Positions 1 through 9,623 of a DNA stretch of 64,000 nt are shown piece by piece (the stretch's first letter is position 1; the number at the start of each line of letters is the position of its first letter). The position numbers and the translations under genes are program-made. The stretch is taken from positions 62,001-126,000 of the forward strand of contig JALGYY010000009.1 in assembly GCA_025782575.1 (NCBI GenBank), in the 5' to 3' direction. This DNA comes from a bacterium (GTDB taxonomy: Bacteria > Orphanbacterota > Orphanbacteria > Orphanbacterales > Orphanbacteraceae). The notes beneath the pieces are model-generated. The model saw only the letters and a list, made by a program, of their open reading frames with translations, was not told where the DNA came from and searched no databases.

Positions 1-506
1 AGTGCGGTCGGGTCCATGAACTGCGATCCTGTGGCGCCTACCGTCTGGCTGAGGTGCTCCGGTGCACGAGCTTCCGGCCTTTTCAGACGATCCACCTCGA
101 GCATGCCCCGAAGGGCGGTGCAGAGCTCTCCCAGTTCCACGCGGAACGGGGTGCGCCTCGCCGCGAGCCGGCTCTTGACCGCCGCACGAAAAATATGAAG
201 AGCGCTCTGATCGTTCAGATCGATTACAAAAGCATGATCCGATGCCGCGAGACCCTTGTCCGGATCGACGCTCTGGATGATGGAATCGCTCTCCCCGGGA
301 ACAAGTAGCAGCGGATAGGGGCTGCGCTTTTCCTGGCCAGACAGGCCGGGAAGTGCGGCGGGCAGATACGCGCCCCCGTCACCGCTATTCAGAGCGGCGT
401 CGGATGAGCCTTCGAAGTGGAAACGTCGCAGGAGATGAATGTACTCCCGCTGATCGACTTTCGGTGCGGGTTCAGGGTTCGGTCCGGGCGCTTCGCCTTT
501 GGTCAT
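1..506 (-). CDS. Unknown protein, 3' end cut by the window edge
   Basis: An open frame runs on the minus strand from ATG at 506 through position 1 without a stop, so about 168 N-terminal residues are visible. It begins MTKGEAPGPNPEPAPKVDQR, a Pro-rich start with no signal peptide or membrane segment. GGAGAACGG lies just upstream as a ribosome binding site. The start is 19 bases after the korB stop, so it is probably the third gene of the kor operon. I do not recognise a family. The visible part is soluble, mixed alpha/beta in character, and has a stretch of small hydrophobic residues (YPLLLVPGE) followed by an acidic segment. Confidence 0.6.
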   Translation of the reverse strand, partial: MTKGEAPGPNPEPAPKVDQREYIHLLRRFHFEGSSDAALNSGDGGAYLPAALPGLSGQEKRSPYPLLLVPGESDSIIQSVDPDKGLAASDHAFVIDLNDQSALHIFRAAVKSRLAARRTPFRVELGELCTALRGMLEVDRLKRPEARAPEHLSQTVGATGSQFMDPTA

Positions 507-525
507 CGTTCCGTTCTCCATCCGA

Positions 526-1479
526 TCAGATCGCGAATCGGGCGATCTCTTCGCGGACCGCCTTCAGTTTGTCACCGGCATCCATGTCGAGACCATGGTT
601 CGTGAATTCATCGTATATAACCGTATTCGGATCATGGAACAGGAGGCCGATCGCCAGCTTCCCTTCGAGGGTCGAAAGATCACGAGCTCCGGTCATATCC
701 GAGGGATCGTGCACTACTTTGTTCTTGAACTTCTTCTCTACTGCCGGCTCCACCTCGATCCCGTTCTCGTGGGTAAGCAGGATGAGCCTGGTCGGATCGT
801 TAATAATAGGGTCAAAAAGATTCGGCGTAAATGTGGGGCATCGCTGCATGATTCGCACGAAGCTGAGCCCTTTGTGTTGGTAGGCCGCGTTCAACGTGGC
901 GTAGAGATGGGGCGGGTTCCAGTCAACCGTCTGAGCTACGAACGATACATTTGTGAACCCGAGCGTCGCCAGTGTCGGGTTCAAAGGGGGTAACCATGTT
1001 CCGGATGGGTGCGTACTCGTTACCAATCCCTGGGGGCTCGTAGGTGAGGACTGATTCTTGGTAAGGCCGTAGACGTTATTGTCGAAGAGCATGACCGTGA
1101 TGTTCATGTTATATCGAATCGCGTGAATCCAGTGGCCGGCGCCGATCGAACAGCAATCGCCGTCACCGGTGGCGACCCAGATGTCCAGGTCAGGTCTTCG
1201 GGCCTTGATGCCGCATGCCACGGGAAGAGCTCTCCCATGGAGCCCGTGGAATCCATATGTGTTCATATAATGAGGGAAACGACTCGAACAGCCGATTCCA
1301 GAGACGGCGACCATCTTCTCCGGCGGAATCTGATTGTCCCGGCAGATTCGCTTCACAGCGGATAGAACAGCGAAGTCACCACATCCGGGGCACCATCGCG
1401 CTTCGCCGCCGTCATAATCCTCGATCGTGTACTGATTGGGAGGAAGCTCCTGAATCCAATCGGCTTCTTTCTTGATCAT
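526..1479 (-). CDS. korB: 2-oxoacid:ferredoxin oxidoreductase, beta subunit (KorB type)
   Basis: This is the thiamine-pyrophosphate subunit of a CoA-acylating 2-oxoacid:ferredoxin oxidoreductase, most likely acting on 2-oxoglutarate (2-oxoglutarate + CoA + oxidised ferredoxin to succinyl-CoA + CO2). The 317 residues contain WCPGCGDFAVLSAVKR near residue 30 and the TPP/Mg motif GDGDCCSIGAGH, followed by DNNVYGLTKNQSSPTS. These are the usual KorB signatures, and the length is normal for a two-subunit Kor enzyme. Its start overlaps the korA stop by 4 bases (ATGA), so the two are translationally coupled. Substrate choice (2-oxoglutarate rather than pyruvate or a branched 2-oxoacid) is inferred from overall resemblance. 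Confidence 0.9.
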   Translation of the reverse strand: MIKKEADWIQELPPNQYTIEDYDGGEARWCPGCGDFAVLSAVKRICRDNQIPPEKMVAVSGIGCSSRFPHYMNTYGFHGLHGRALPVACGIKARRPDLDIWVATGDGDCCSIGAGHWIHAIRYNMNITVMLFDNNVYGLTKNQSSPTSPQGLVTSTHPSGTWLPPLNPTLATLGFTNVSFVAQTVDWNPPHLYATLNAAYQHKGLSFVRIMQRCPTFTPNLFDPIINDPTRLILLTHENGIEVEPAVEKKFKNKVVHDPSDMTGARDLSTLEGKLAIGLLFHDPNTVIYDEFTNHGLDMDAGDKLKAVREEIARFAI

Positions 1480-3401
1480 TTTACTTCCCCTCCGTTGGTA
1501 CTATCGAGCCTGCCGATGATCTCGTCGTAGATATCTCTCGGATGGAGTGGTTGTCCGTGCACGTTCGACCAGCAGTCCACATCGCAAAGGGTTCGAGATC
1601 GAATTAAACGGGCGAGCTGGGCTCGTCTGCGATTCTCGACCGTTACAAGGGGATCATCCGCCGGATCGCTGTAGTTGATCTCGACTGTCATGACATGGTT
1701 GAAGCGGGCGAATATCTCGCTGAGCCCCGGCTCGAGAGGGGACAGGAATCGAAGGTGAAGGGAAGAAACTTTGCGGCCGTCCGCCTGCAGATTCGCCACA
1801 GCCTCATCAATGGCGCCGAGAGTTGATCCCCAACCGATGACCAGAAGATCCCCTTCGGGCTCCCCGTTTATTACAGGGGTTCGAAGGGTCGACTGGAACG
1901 ACGCGAGCTTCCGGCTTCTCATCGTGCAGCCGAACTGATTCGCCTCGGGTTCATAGGCGACCTTGCTCTCTTCGGTATGTGCGAGGCCGGTAAGTACGTA
2001 CTCACCACCTACCTGTCCCGGAATCGGTCTGGTTGACATGCCGGTCTTATGATCCCAATCATACGCTCGTACGCCCTCTTGCCAGGGGGACTGGTCGAAC
2101 GGCGACGCAAGCCACTCGGCCTGCGGCTCGGGCCGCGGGAAAGGCTGCACGCCGGTTGCGAGATTGGCATCGGAAAGGAGAAGCACCGGCATGCGGAACT
2201 CCTCGGCCAGTTTCCTCGCGACAATCACGAAGTGGAAGCACTCCTCGATCGTGGCGGCGGCCATCACTATTTTGGGGTTGTCGCCGGTAGCCCCGAACAC
2301 GGCCGTAAGAAGTTCACCCTGCTCCACTTTCGTCGGAAGACCGGTACTCGGCCCCCCACGCTGCACGATAATCGTGACAAGCGGAATCTCCGCCATGACG
2401 GCCAGGCTCAGGAACTCGGTCTTCAGCGCGAGTCCCGGTCCCGAAGTGATCGTGCATGCCGTTTTGCCTGCGTAGGAAGCGCCGACCGCGAAACCGATCG
2501 CGGCGATCTCGTCTTCCGCCTGATGTAGAATACCGCCCGCCCGATGAAATGTGCCTGCCAGGTGATGAGATACGGACGTTGCCGGCGTGATCGGATACAT
2601 GGCGACCACATCCATGCCTGACGCCATGATCCCGAGTGCCAGCGCCTGGTTTCCGTTCATCACGACCTGGGGCGGGATTTCTTTCCTCGGGGGAATCTCG
2701 ACGGAAAGGTCACTGAGCTGGGTGCGGCCATAATCGAAGCCGGCCTGAAGCAGGCTCCGGTTCAGCTCAATGACCTTTTCTCCCTTCTTCTTGAAGACGA
2801 CCGCGATCTCGTCGGCCGCTTTCTGGAGATCCCGACCGTAAATACTGCACAGCATGCCCAGAACAAACATGTTCTTGCCTAATCTGGGATCGGGCATGAA
2901 CTCGAGGCATTTCTCCTCGAGAGGCATTTCGCGAACATCGAGGCCGAGTCGCTTGAACTCCTTGACCGCCTCTGTGTACTGCTTCTGCACTTCAGCCATC
3001 GGGCTTGCGGCCCACTTGTTCTCCAGGAGAACAACGGTCCCTTTCTTGTACGCATGCTGCTCAATACGTCCGTAAAGGACCTGTTCATTAAACGCGACAA
3101 CGAGGTCGGCTTCATCCCCCATATTGGTGACATTGTCGGAGGCGATCCGGACACGAATACCGCTCGCACCCGCCTTGGAACGGGCAGGCGGCTTGATCTC
3201 CGCCGGAATGATCTCAACTGTCCAGACGCCATTTCCCATTTTGGCGCTGATGGTGCCGAAGGTCTGCCCGGCTTTCTGAGCACCTTCGCCTGAGTCGCTT
3301 ACGATTTCGACGATCTGCTCGCTCTTGACTACGGCTCCGTTCGCTCCACCGGATGACTTTCCTGCCGGCGTCGCAACCGATGATCCGTCTGTTCCGCTCA
3401 T
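1476..3401 (-). CDS. korA: 2-oxoacid:ferredoxin oxidoreductase, fused gamma-alpha subunit (KorA type)
   Basis: The 641-residue protein carries an N-terminal gamma domain (about residues 45-230, with SGIRVRIASDNVTNMGDEAD) fused to the alpha pyrimidine-binding domain (from about 245, NGNQALALGIMASGMDVVAMYPITPATS, with QAEDEIAAIGFAVGASYAG after it). This is the standard architecture of KorA/OorA-like alpha subunits and partners the KorB encoded next. I chose the ATG at 3401 because GGGGAG lies 10 bases upstream. A TTG in frame at 3410 would sit directly against that site. The residues before about 45 are low-complexity (Gly/Ser/Ala). Together with sucA in this window it gives the cell two routes from 2-oxoglutarate to succinyl-CoA. 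Confidence 0.9.
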   Translation of the reverse strand: MSGTDGSSVATPAGKSSGGANGAVVKSEQIVEIVSDSGEGAQKAGQTFGTISAKMGNGVWTVEIIPAEIKPPARSKAGASGIRVRIASDNVTNMGDEADLVVAFNEQVLYGRIEQHAYKKGTVVLLENKWAASPMAEVQKQYTEAVKEFKRLGLDVREMPLEEKCLEFMPDPRLGKNMFVLGMLCSIYGRDLQKAADEIAVVFKKKGEKVIELNRSLLQAGFDYGRTQLSDLSVEIPPRKEIPPQVVMNGNQALALGIMASGMDVVAMYPITPATSVSHHLAGTFHRAGGILHQAEDEIAAIGFAVGASYAGKTACTITSGPGLALKTEFLSLAVMAEIPLVTIIVQRGGPSTGLPTKVEQGELLTAVFGATGDNPKIVMAAATIEECFHFVIVARKLAEEFRMPVLLLSDANLATGVQPFPRPEPQAEWLASPFDQSPWQEGVRAYDWDHKTGMSTRPIPGQVGGEYVLTGLAHTEESKVAYEPEANQFGCTMRSRKLASFQSTLRTPVINGEPEGDLLVIGWGSTLGAIDEAVANLQADGRKVSSLHLRFLSPLEPGLSEIFARFNHVMTVEINYSDPADDPLVTVENRRRAQLARLIRSRTLCDVDCWSNVHGQPLHPRDIYDEIIGRLDSTNGGEVK

Positions 3402-3911
3402 CTGACTCAATCTCCCCAGTTACGGATATTCGTTCCCGCGAATCCCAATCACATGGATCAAGTAATCGGCATTATATCGGCCTGGCAGTAATTGCCGGGG
3501 GCCGGTAGGAATCGGGCCATCATACGAATACCATAGTGGAAGAACACGCTGGTACTCCGCGTGCCTTCATGATCCCCCTCAGCGGAGCCCGAGCCTCCTC
3601 TTGAGACCGGGGCCGCCATCCAGAACACTACAAAATGTACGGATTTCGTTCTTTCAGGCAAGGACGAAGAGTATGGCAAAATCTCCTTCTCACTCCGGGA
3701 GAATGCCCTGGCCCGGAGACGCCGCTGATAGGTTCATGAGGCCGATCTTACCACCGGCAGCGCCTCCTGTCCGTCTCCGGAATGAGACTTGCCGCCTCGA
3801 GCCGGGGAGCTTACCTTGTGAAAAGTACGGCCAACCCCGGGAGCCTTCAGGGCCGGCGAAAAGCGGTTCACCTCCTGGGCAATGCAGTCACCTGAACCAG
3901 ATAGGTATGAA
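3402..3911. other. Intergenic region between korA and resB
   Basis: About 510 bases separate two divergent genes. Short frames occur on both strands (for example 3458-3679 minus), but none has a convincing ribosome site or a recognisable protein. The stretch must hold the promoters of the kor operon and of resB-ccsA, yet no clear -35/-10 pair or repeat stands out to me. Confidence 0.5.
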
Positions 3912-5624
3912 ATGACCCGGTCTCCACGATCGAACGGACTAATCCCTTTTCTTGGATCGGTGAAGCTGACTATCGCCCTCCTGGCGATCTTCGGCGTCGC
4001 GGTTGCTGTGGCGACCTTCATCGAAACCGCCTATTCCACAGCAGGCGCCCGAGCCCTCGTTTACAACGCCCTGTGGTTCGAACTCATTCTGGCGCTTCTG
4101 GTGGTCAACCTGCTCATCTCTCTCATAACCGGTTTTCCCTATCGAGCCGCCAAAATCGGTTTTGTCATTACCCACATCTCATTCATTGTGGTTCTGCTCG
4201 GCGCCGGCGTCACCCGCTGGTTCGGCTTCGAGGGAGTGATGTCAATCCGCGAGGGGGAACGATCAAGCACGATGCTCTCTGATCGGGACCACATCCATCT
4301 TGTTACGGGGGAGGGGAACGCCTCGTTTCCCGTAAGACTCTGGAAACCGGGGGTCAACTCCCTCAGTCGGAAAGTCGAGGTGGCGGGGGAAAAATTCCGG
4401 GTTTCGGTGAAGGAATACTGGCCTCACTATGCTGAGGAGCTCCGGAAAGTCCCGGGGGGAAGCCCTATTCTCCACTACGACCTGGCCGAGGGTAAGAGCC
4501 GCCACGGCCGGATGGAGCCGGGTGAACAGATCGCGACCGGGGGTTTTACCGTCCGGTTTGACGACACCGCTCCCGCTGACGAATTGGTCATCTCGTCCGC
4601 CGGATCGCAGTTCGGTGAGATCGTAGTTCGCCTGGATGGTGAAGAGGCGGGGACTGCCGTTCGCCCGGGCGAGGAGTCGTCTGTCAGACTCGGGGATCTG
4701 GAGGTTCGGATCCTGGAGTTCTATCCTGATTTCCGTGTGGGGAGTGAACCGGATTATTCAGCGCCCATGTCCAATCCGGCTATCCAGGTCGGAATCAAGG
4801 GGCCGAACGGAGCTTCTGAGGAACGATACCTGTTCGCGCTCCATCCTGAATTCAATATGGGGCATACCGGTGAGCCGACTTTCGCTGACCTGGACATTCG
4901 CTATGCCTATGGCCGTACGCTCTACCTGTCAATGAACGCAGAGGGTCAACTGACCGGGGTGGCTGATTTCCAGGTGACGCTCTCGAGCGGGGCGGAAGGG
5001 GATGGCGAACGGGATCAGCCGAGCGGCGAGTCATTCCTCGTTCCAGACGGGACGATGCTCCAGGGTGCGGGCGGAGCCTTCACGGTGAGCGCGTTCTGGC
5101 AATCGGCAAAGCTGGTGCCGTCTCAAGGGACCGAAGACCACATGCCGTCCGCCGTCCGTATCGAAGTGCAGGATGGAAATGGGAACAAGGGTGAGGCAAT
5201 CGTCAAGCGGTGGACGGGAACCACGCCGGTCCGGCTGGGAGATCGGGAAGTCTCCGTCGCCTACCAGCCCGTTCAGATCCGGCTCCCCTATGAGATCTAT
5301 TTGGATGACTTCAAGCTGGTAACGTATCCGGGGAGTCAGAATCCCGCGAGTTTCGAGAGCCACGTGCGGGTCTATGATCCCGAGCGAGGTGTGGACGGCA
5401 AGCCGTCACGAATTTATATGAACCATCCGCTTACCTATCGAGGCTACAAACACTTCCAGTCTTCATACGATCAGGACAGAAGGGGGACGGTCCTCTCAGT
5501 CAATCATGATCCGGGCAAATGGCCGACGTATGCGGGCTATACATTGATGACGATCGGGTTTCTTGTGACCCTCACCAGAGGCCTGGTCTGGAACAGGGCT
5601 CCGAAAGTGAGCAAAGGACGATGA
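3912..5624 (+). CDS. resB: Cytochrome c biogenesis protein ResB (Ccs1)
   Basis: ResB works with CcsA in system II cytochrome c maturation, moving haem across the membrane and attaching it to apocytochromes. The 570-residue protein has three N-terminal membrane segments (around residues 15-37, 50-72 and 83-108), a large extracytoplasmic domain of about 400 residues, and a final membrane segment near the C-terminus (YAGYTLMTIGFLVTL). This is the family topology; His in the third segment (THISF) fits a haem-handling residue. The region SRIYMNHPLTYRGYKHFQSS before the last segment is typical. ATG 3912 is preferred over an upstream ATG at 3882 because AGG lies a few bases ahead and no site precedes 3882. 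It overlaps ccsA by 4 bases. Confidence 0.88.
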   Translation: MTRSPRSNGLIPFLGSVKLTIALLAIFGVAVAVATFIETAYSTAGARALVYNALWFELILALLVVNLLISLITGFPYRAAKIGFVITHISFIVVLLGAGVTRWFGFEGVMSIREGERSSTMLSDRDHIHLVTGEGNASFPVRLWKPGVNSLSRKVEVAGEKFRVSVKEYWPHYAEELRKVPGGSPILHYDLAEGKSRHGRMEPGEQIATGGFTVRFDDTAPADELVISSAGSQFGEIVVRLDGEEAGTAVRPGEESSVRLGDLEVRILEFYPDFRVGSEPDYSAPMSNPAIQVGIKGPNGASEERYLFALHPEFNMGHTGEPTFADLDIRYAYGRTLYLSMNAEGQLTGVADFQVTLSSGAEGDGERDQPSGESFLVPDGTMLQGAGGAFTVSAFWQSAKLVPSQGTEDHMPSAVRIEVQDGNGNKGEAIVKRWTGTTPVRLGDREVSVAYQPVQIRLPYEIYLDDFKLVTYPGSQNPASFESHVRVYDPERGVDGKPSRIYMNHPLTYRGYKHFQSSYDQDRRGTVLSVNHDPGKWPTYAGYTLMTIGFLVTLTRGLVWNRAPKVSKGR

Positions 5625-7375
5625 GAATGCGACTGCAGATAAGGGATGGATGGTTACTCATGGCCGCGCTTGCCGCCTGCCTGACCACACTGCCCGGCAT
5701 CGCTCCCGCTCAGGATGTGGTGGCCGGGGAGCCCCACCGGCACACAGGGCCGGTCAAGAACTTCCTGTCCGAAGAATCGCGGGACATGATCGGCCGGTTG
5801 ATGGTCCAGGACTATCAAGGTCGGATGAAGCCACTCGATACCCTCGCCCGCGAATCGATCATGAAGATATCCAAGAAGAGTCATTTCGATGGATGGGAAC
5901 CGATCGACATGTTCTTCAGCATGATGATCCATCACGATTACTGGAACGATCAGGCGTTGCTCGCAGTCCGCTATCCGGGACTGAAAGACTTTCTGGGTGT
6001 GTCGGAAGCGACGAAGCACGTAACGCCGGCGTCCCTGTATGACGGAGTGGGGAACTATCGGCTCTCCCGCGATATCGATGTCGCCCACCGAACGCCGGAC
6101 AAAGAGAAATCGAAGACGCAGAAAAAGCTCCTCTCTTTCGATGAGCGTTTCAATCTTTTCATGATGACCGGCTACGGCCTTACACTGCGGATCTTTCCCG
6201 TGCCCGGTCACGAGAACAACACCTGGCTCTCAGCGGAAGACATCGTCAAAGAGGCACCGGCAGCCGGACGTGAATACCAGGAGGTTCTGGGTACTTTCCT
6301 TCATGCCCTCCAGGATCGTTCGGAACCGGCGATTCACGAGAGTGTGGGAAAGATTGCCGCGATCCAGAAGGAGCTGGGACAGGATGTGCTCCCTTCGGGG
6401 GCGGCTCTCTGGGCGGAACTTCAGTTGAACAAGCTGAAGCCCTTCACCTGGGCGAGCCTGCCCTATCTGGCAGCATTTCCCCTCCTGATCGCTGCCTACG
6501 CCTGGTCGCTGATCCGGCATCGCGGCGGCCCGCTCAGCCTCAAGAACCCGCTCTATGCTCTCGGCCTCCTCGTTTTTCTGTCCGGGATGATTCTTCACCT
6601 CTATGGTTACGTGCTCCGGTGGATCTCGTCCGGCCGGGCGCCGCTCAGCAACGGATACGAATCACTCGTCTTTATTGCGCTCATGATCGCGGTGGCGGGA
6701 CTCCTGTTCGAGATGGGAGGGAAGCGCGGGTCGATCGCGGGCCTCTCCAGCCTACTCGCTTCGGTCATTCTGGGCGTCTCCATGCTCCCGACGTTTGATC
6801 CGGCGATCACCCCCCTCGTGCCGGTGCTCGCTTCGTTCTGGCTCATCGTGCATGTCACGATCATCACGGCGAGTTACGGATTTCTGGGGCTCGCCGCGGT
6901 GATGGCGATGACCATTCTGTTTCTCCACTTCTTCAAAGGCCGGAAGCGCCGCACTTTACAGTTGGCGATCTACGAACTCGACCGGCTTCACTGGCACGTC
7001 CTGGTTACCGGTCTCGCGTTCTTAAGCATCGGTACGTTTCTAGGCGGTGTCTGGGCGAACGAATCGTGGGGACGTTACTGGGGTTGGGATCCGAAAGAGT
7101 CCTGGTCTCTCGTTACGATCCTGATCTATGCGGTGGTCGCCCACTTCCGGTGGATCGAGAAGCTCCGCGACCCGATTCATATGGCGGCGGGCAGTTTCCT
7201 GGCCATCTGGACCGTGGGCATGACCTATTTCGGTGTGAACTACTTCCTGTCGGGGCTTCATTCCTACGCGCAGGGAGATTCGCCCGGCGTACCGACATGG
7301 GTATTCGTCATGGCGATCAGCATGGTACTGATCACGTTCGGAAGCTACCAGGTCAATCGGGCGAAACGCTGGTAA
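5621..7375 (+). CDS. ccsA: Cytochrome c biogenesis protein CcsA (haem lyase subunit)
   Basis: This is the partner of ResB in system II haem attachment. The start is ATG 5621, which overlaps the resB stop (ATGA) and has AAAGGA just upstream. A longer frame back to 5519 lies wholly inside resB. The 584 residues begin with a signal peptide (cleavage near IAPAQ), then an unusual periplasmic region of about 240 residues, then eight membrane segments. The tryptophan-rich WWD signature is present as WANESWGRYWGWDPKESWS, flanked by His residues in HVTIITASYG and LSGLHSYAQG. The long N-terminal extension is more than the roughly 300-400 residues of simple CcsA proteins and resembles fused or extended CcsA found in some phyla. 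Confidence 0.9.
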   Translation: MRMRLQIRDGWLLMAALAACLTTLPGIAPAQDVVAGEPHRHTGPVKNFLSEESRDMIGRLMVQDYQGRMKPLDTLARESIMKISKKSHFDGWEPIDMFFSMMIHHDYWNDQALLAVRYPGLKDFLGVSEATKHVTPASLYDGVGNYRLSRDIDVAHRTPDKEKSKTQKKLLSFDERFNLFMMTGYGLTLRIFPVPGHENNTWLSAEDIVKEAPAAGREYQEVLGTFLHALQDRSEPAIHESVGKIAAIQKELGQDVLPSGAALWAELQLNKLKPFTWASLPYLAAFPLLIAAYAWSLIRHRGGPLSLKNPLYALGLLVFLSGMILHLYGYVLRWISSGRAPLSNGYESLVFIALMIAVAGLLFEMGGKRGSIAGLSSLLASVILGVSMLPTFDPAITPLVPVLASFWLIVHVTIITASYGFLGLAAVMAMTILFLHFFKGRKRRTLQLAIYELDRLHWHVLVTGLAFLSIGTFLGGVWANESWGRYWGWDPKESWSLVTILIYAVVAHFRWIEKLRDPIHMAAGSFLAIWTVGMTYFGVNYFLSGLHSYAQGDSPGVPTWVFVMAISMVLITFGSYQVNRAKRW

Positions 7376-7393
7376 GCGGGTCGGGAAGCTATG

Positions 7394-7425
7394 AGAACGG
7401 CCCGCTCCCCGGAGCGGGCCGTTCT
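7394..7425. terminator. Bidirectional terminator hairpin
   Basis: AGAACGGCCCGCTCC (7394-7408) and GGAGCGGGCCGTTCT (7411-7425) form a perfect 15-bp stem. It lies between the convergent ccsA and malate dehydrogenase genes. The short T run in the plus direction (TTCTGTATC) suggests it can serve both genes. Confidence 0.8.
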
Positions 7426-7456
7426 GTATCAAACAACGACCTGCAGGTCTGCCGAT

Positions 7457-8464
7457 CTACTGGCTGAGCATCTTGTCCACCATGCCGCAGGTCTCTTTCA
7501 CGGCATCGACCGATTTCATGAGAAGGGACTTCTCGTTGTCGGTCAGGTTGACCTCGATGATCTTCTCGATGCCGCCGGCGCCGAGGACGAGCGGGACGCC
7601 TACGAAGAGCCCGTCCACGCCGTATTCCCCTTCGAGCAGGGCACACGCCGCAACGATTTTCTTCTTGTCGTAGATGATAGCTTCGGCCATCTCCAGCGCG
7701 CTTAGGGCCGGCGATACGAAAGCCGATCCGAATCCGAGCAGTCCGACGACCTCGCCCCCCGCTTTCCGGGTGCGACTCTCAATCGCTTCAAGCTTGTCCT
7801 CTGCGATGAAATCGGTGACCGGCATGCCGGCGATCCTGCAACAGCTGCGGACAGGCACCATCGTATCGCCGTGCCCGCCAAGTACGAGCGCTTCTACGTT
7901 CTCGACGCTCACACCCGCTTCTTTCGCTACGAAGTAACGGTAACGAGCCGAATCGAGTACACCCGCCATTCCTATAAGACGGTTCTTCTTGGGCTTCAGT
8001 TTCTCGAAGAGCGTGTAGACAATCGCGTCGAGCGGGTTGGCGATCGAAATGATCGTCGCCTCGGGGCAGTACTTGCCGATCGCATCCGCCACCTGGCTCG
8101 TCACTTTAAGGTTGATCGAGAGCAGCTCCTCCCGTGACGGGAAGGTACCGTCAGGCCTGGCTTTTCTAGGAACACCGGCGGTGTTGATGACGATCTCACA
8201 ACCGTCGAGGACGTCATAGTCTCTGCTCGGCATGAGGATCGAATCGCCGTTGATGAGCGGTGTCCCCTCGGCGATATCGAGCGCCTTTCCTTTCGCGACT
8301 GACTGCTTCTTCGTCGCTTCCTGCTTCTCCGGCGGGTCGTCCGGATTGACGAACGGCGCGGGGTCGGTGAGCGCCACAACTTTCGCCAGATTTCGACGAA
8401 CGATTTCCTGGACGAGAACGCCGCCGATCATCCCACCGCCAATAACTCCGATCTTGCTGAGCAC
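7457..8464 (-). CDS. mdh: Malate dehydrogenase (LDH/MDH superfamily)
   Basis: This NAD-dependent enzyme interconverts malate and oxaloacetate in the TCA cycle. The 335-residue protein starts with the Rossmann motif GVIGGGMIGG. It has the substrate-binding Arg region AGVPRKARPDGTFPSREELL, where Arg rather than Gln at the specificity position would indicate malate, and the catalytic His in GGHGDTMVPVRS. An insertion between the first two beta strands (around residues 38-56, NPDDPPEKQEATKKQSVAKG) makes it longer than the usual 310 residues. GTG 8464 is preceded by AAGGAG at a good distance. Lactate dehydrogenase is the alternative, but the MVP motif favours malate. Confidence 0.88.
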   Translation of the reverse strand: MLSKIGVIGGGMIGGVLVQEIVRRNLAKVVALTDPAPFVNPDDPPEKQEATKKQSVAKGKALDIAEGTPLINGDSILMPSRDYDVLDGCEIVINTAGVPRKARPDGTFPSREELLSINLKVTSQVADAIGKYCPEATIISIANPLDAIVYTLFEKLKPKKNRLIGMAGVLDSARYRYFVAKEAGVSVENVEALVLGGHGDTMVPVRSCCRIAGMPVTDFIAEDKLEAIESRTRKAGGEVVGLLGFGSAFVSPALSALEMAEAIIYDKKKIVAACALLEGEYGVDGLFVGVPLVLGAGGIEKIIEVNLTDNEKSLLMKSVDAVKETCGMVDKMLSQ

Positions 8465-8693
8465 GAGACTCTCCTTTCATCTGGAAATGGGCCAGGTCCG
8501 GCCCCCCTTTTTCGAAAACTTTGAACCACACTAAATTTCGGTCTCCGGGGGTTTGCTGTCAAGCCGGGATCGCAAGGATTGAGGGAATGAGCTCACTTTA
8601 TGTAGTAGAATGTGGCGGGAGCCCGGATTTTTGGGTGCTTTCGGGCGTAGATCCGTCTCATGAGTGCGATCTGGACCGTACGGGGAGGCTTTA

Positions 8694-9623
8694 TTGATCG
8701 AAGTCGAGGGATTTCAGAAGAGATACGGCGATCTCGTCGCTGTCGATGATGTGAGCTTTACCGCGGCGCCCGGCGAGATTTTTGGTCTGCTCGGTCCGAA
8801 CGGCGCCGGAAAGTCGACCACCATCAGCTGCATTGCCGGCCTGCTGACGCCGAGCGCGGGACGGATTCGCCTCATGGGGCACGACGTCACGACAGAAGGA
8901 CCTCGCTCTAGGGAAAGTCTCGGCGTTGTTCCTCAGGATCTCGCCCTCTACGAGGATCTCTCGGCATGGGAAAACCTCGACTATTGGGGCTCGGCTTACG
9001 GACTCCGGGGCGCCCATCTCAGAAACCGGGTCGCCGAAGTGCTTGATCGGATCGGGCTCGCCGACCGCGCAAAAGAGGCAGTAAAAAAGTTCAGCGGTGG
9101 CATGAAACGACGGCTGAATTTCGGATGCGCCCTTGTTCATGAACCGAAGACATTGCTGCTCGATGAGCCGACTGTCGGCGTGGATCCTCAGTCCCGTGTC
9201 CGGTTGCTCGACCTCGTGCGGGCCGAGACGGAGAAGGGAACGTGCGTCCTTTACACCACGCACTATATGGAAGAGGCGGAAAACCTGTGTGATCGCCTCG
9301 CGATCATCGACCACGGGAAGATCATCGCATCAGGCACGCTCGAAGAACTCCGGGCGATTCTGGGTGAGCGGGATCTTGTTCGACTGAGCGGAAAGTTCGA
9401 TACCGGCCGGATCGGTGAAGCGCTCGCCCCGCTCGATGGGGTCGAACTGGTACAGGCTGATGAGCTCACGCTGACAATCGCATCCCGCCAGGCCTCAACC
9501 AAGCTATCAGCTCTGTTCGAAGCACTCTCTTCCATTGGCTCCGAGATCAACGAAACCACTCTCACACGGCCGAACCTCGAAACCTTGTTCATCAAACTGA
9601 CGGGCAAGGAGCTTCGCGAATAG
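8694..9623 (+). CDS. ABC transporter ATP-binding protein (ABC-2 exporter)
   Basis: This is the ATPase of an export system whose two permeases follow directly. It has Walker A GPNGAGKST (about residue 35), the signature FSGGMKRRL, Walker B TLLLDEPTVGVD and the switch His in TTHYMEEA. The C-terminal 80 residues form the regulatory tail common in DrrA/CcmA-like ATPases. Start: TTG at 8694 has GGGGAGG six bases upstream; a GTG at 8664 in the same frame lacks a site. The 309-residue length is normal. Substrate is not predictable. The genes are packed (the stop abuts the next ATG), and a secreted TPR-CHAT protein follows the permeases, so a shared role is possible but unproven. Confidence 0.9.
   Translation: MIEVEGFQKRYGDLVAVDDVSFTAAPGEIFGLLGPNGAGKSTTISCIAGLLTPSAGRIRLMGHDVTTEGPRSRESLGVVPQDLALYEDLSAWENLDYWGSAYGLRGAHLRNRVAEVLDRIGLADRAKEAVKKFSGGMKRRLNFGCALVHEPKTLLLDEPTVGVDPQSRVRLLDLVRAETEKGTCVLYTTHYMEEAENLCDRLAIIDHGKIIASGTLEELRAILGERDLVRLSGKFDTGRIGEALAPLDGVELVQADELTLTIASRQASTKLSALFEALSSIGSEINETTLTRPNLETLFIKLTGKELRE

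Noticed and set aside
3458-3679. 73-residue minus-strand frame in the korA-resB gap
   Set aside because: No ribosome site, no domain, biased composition.
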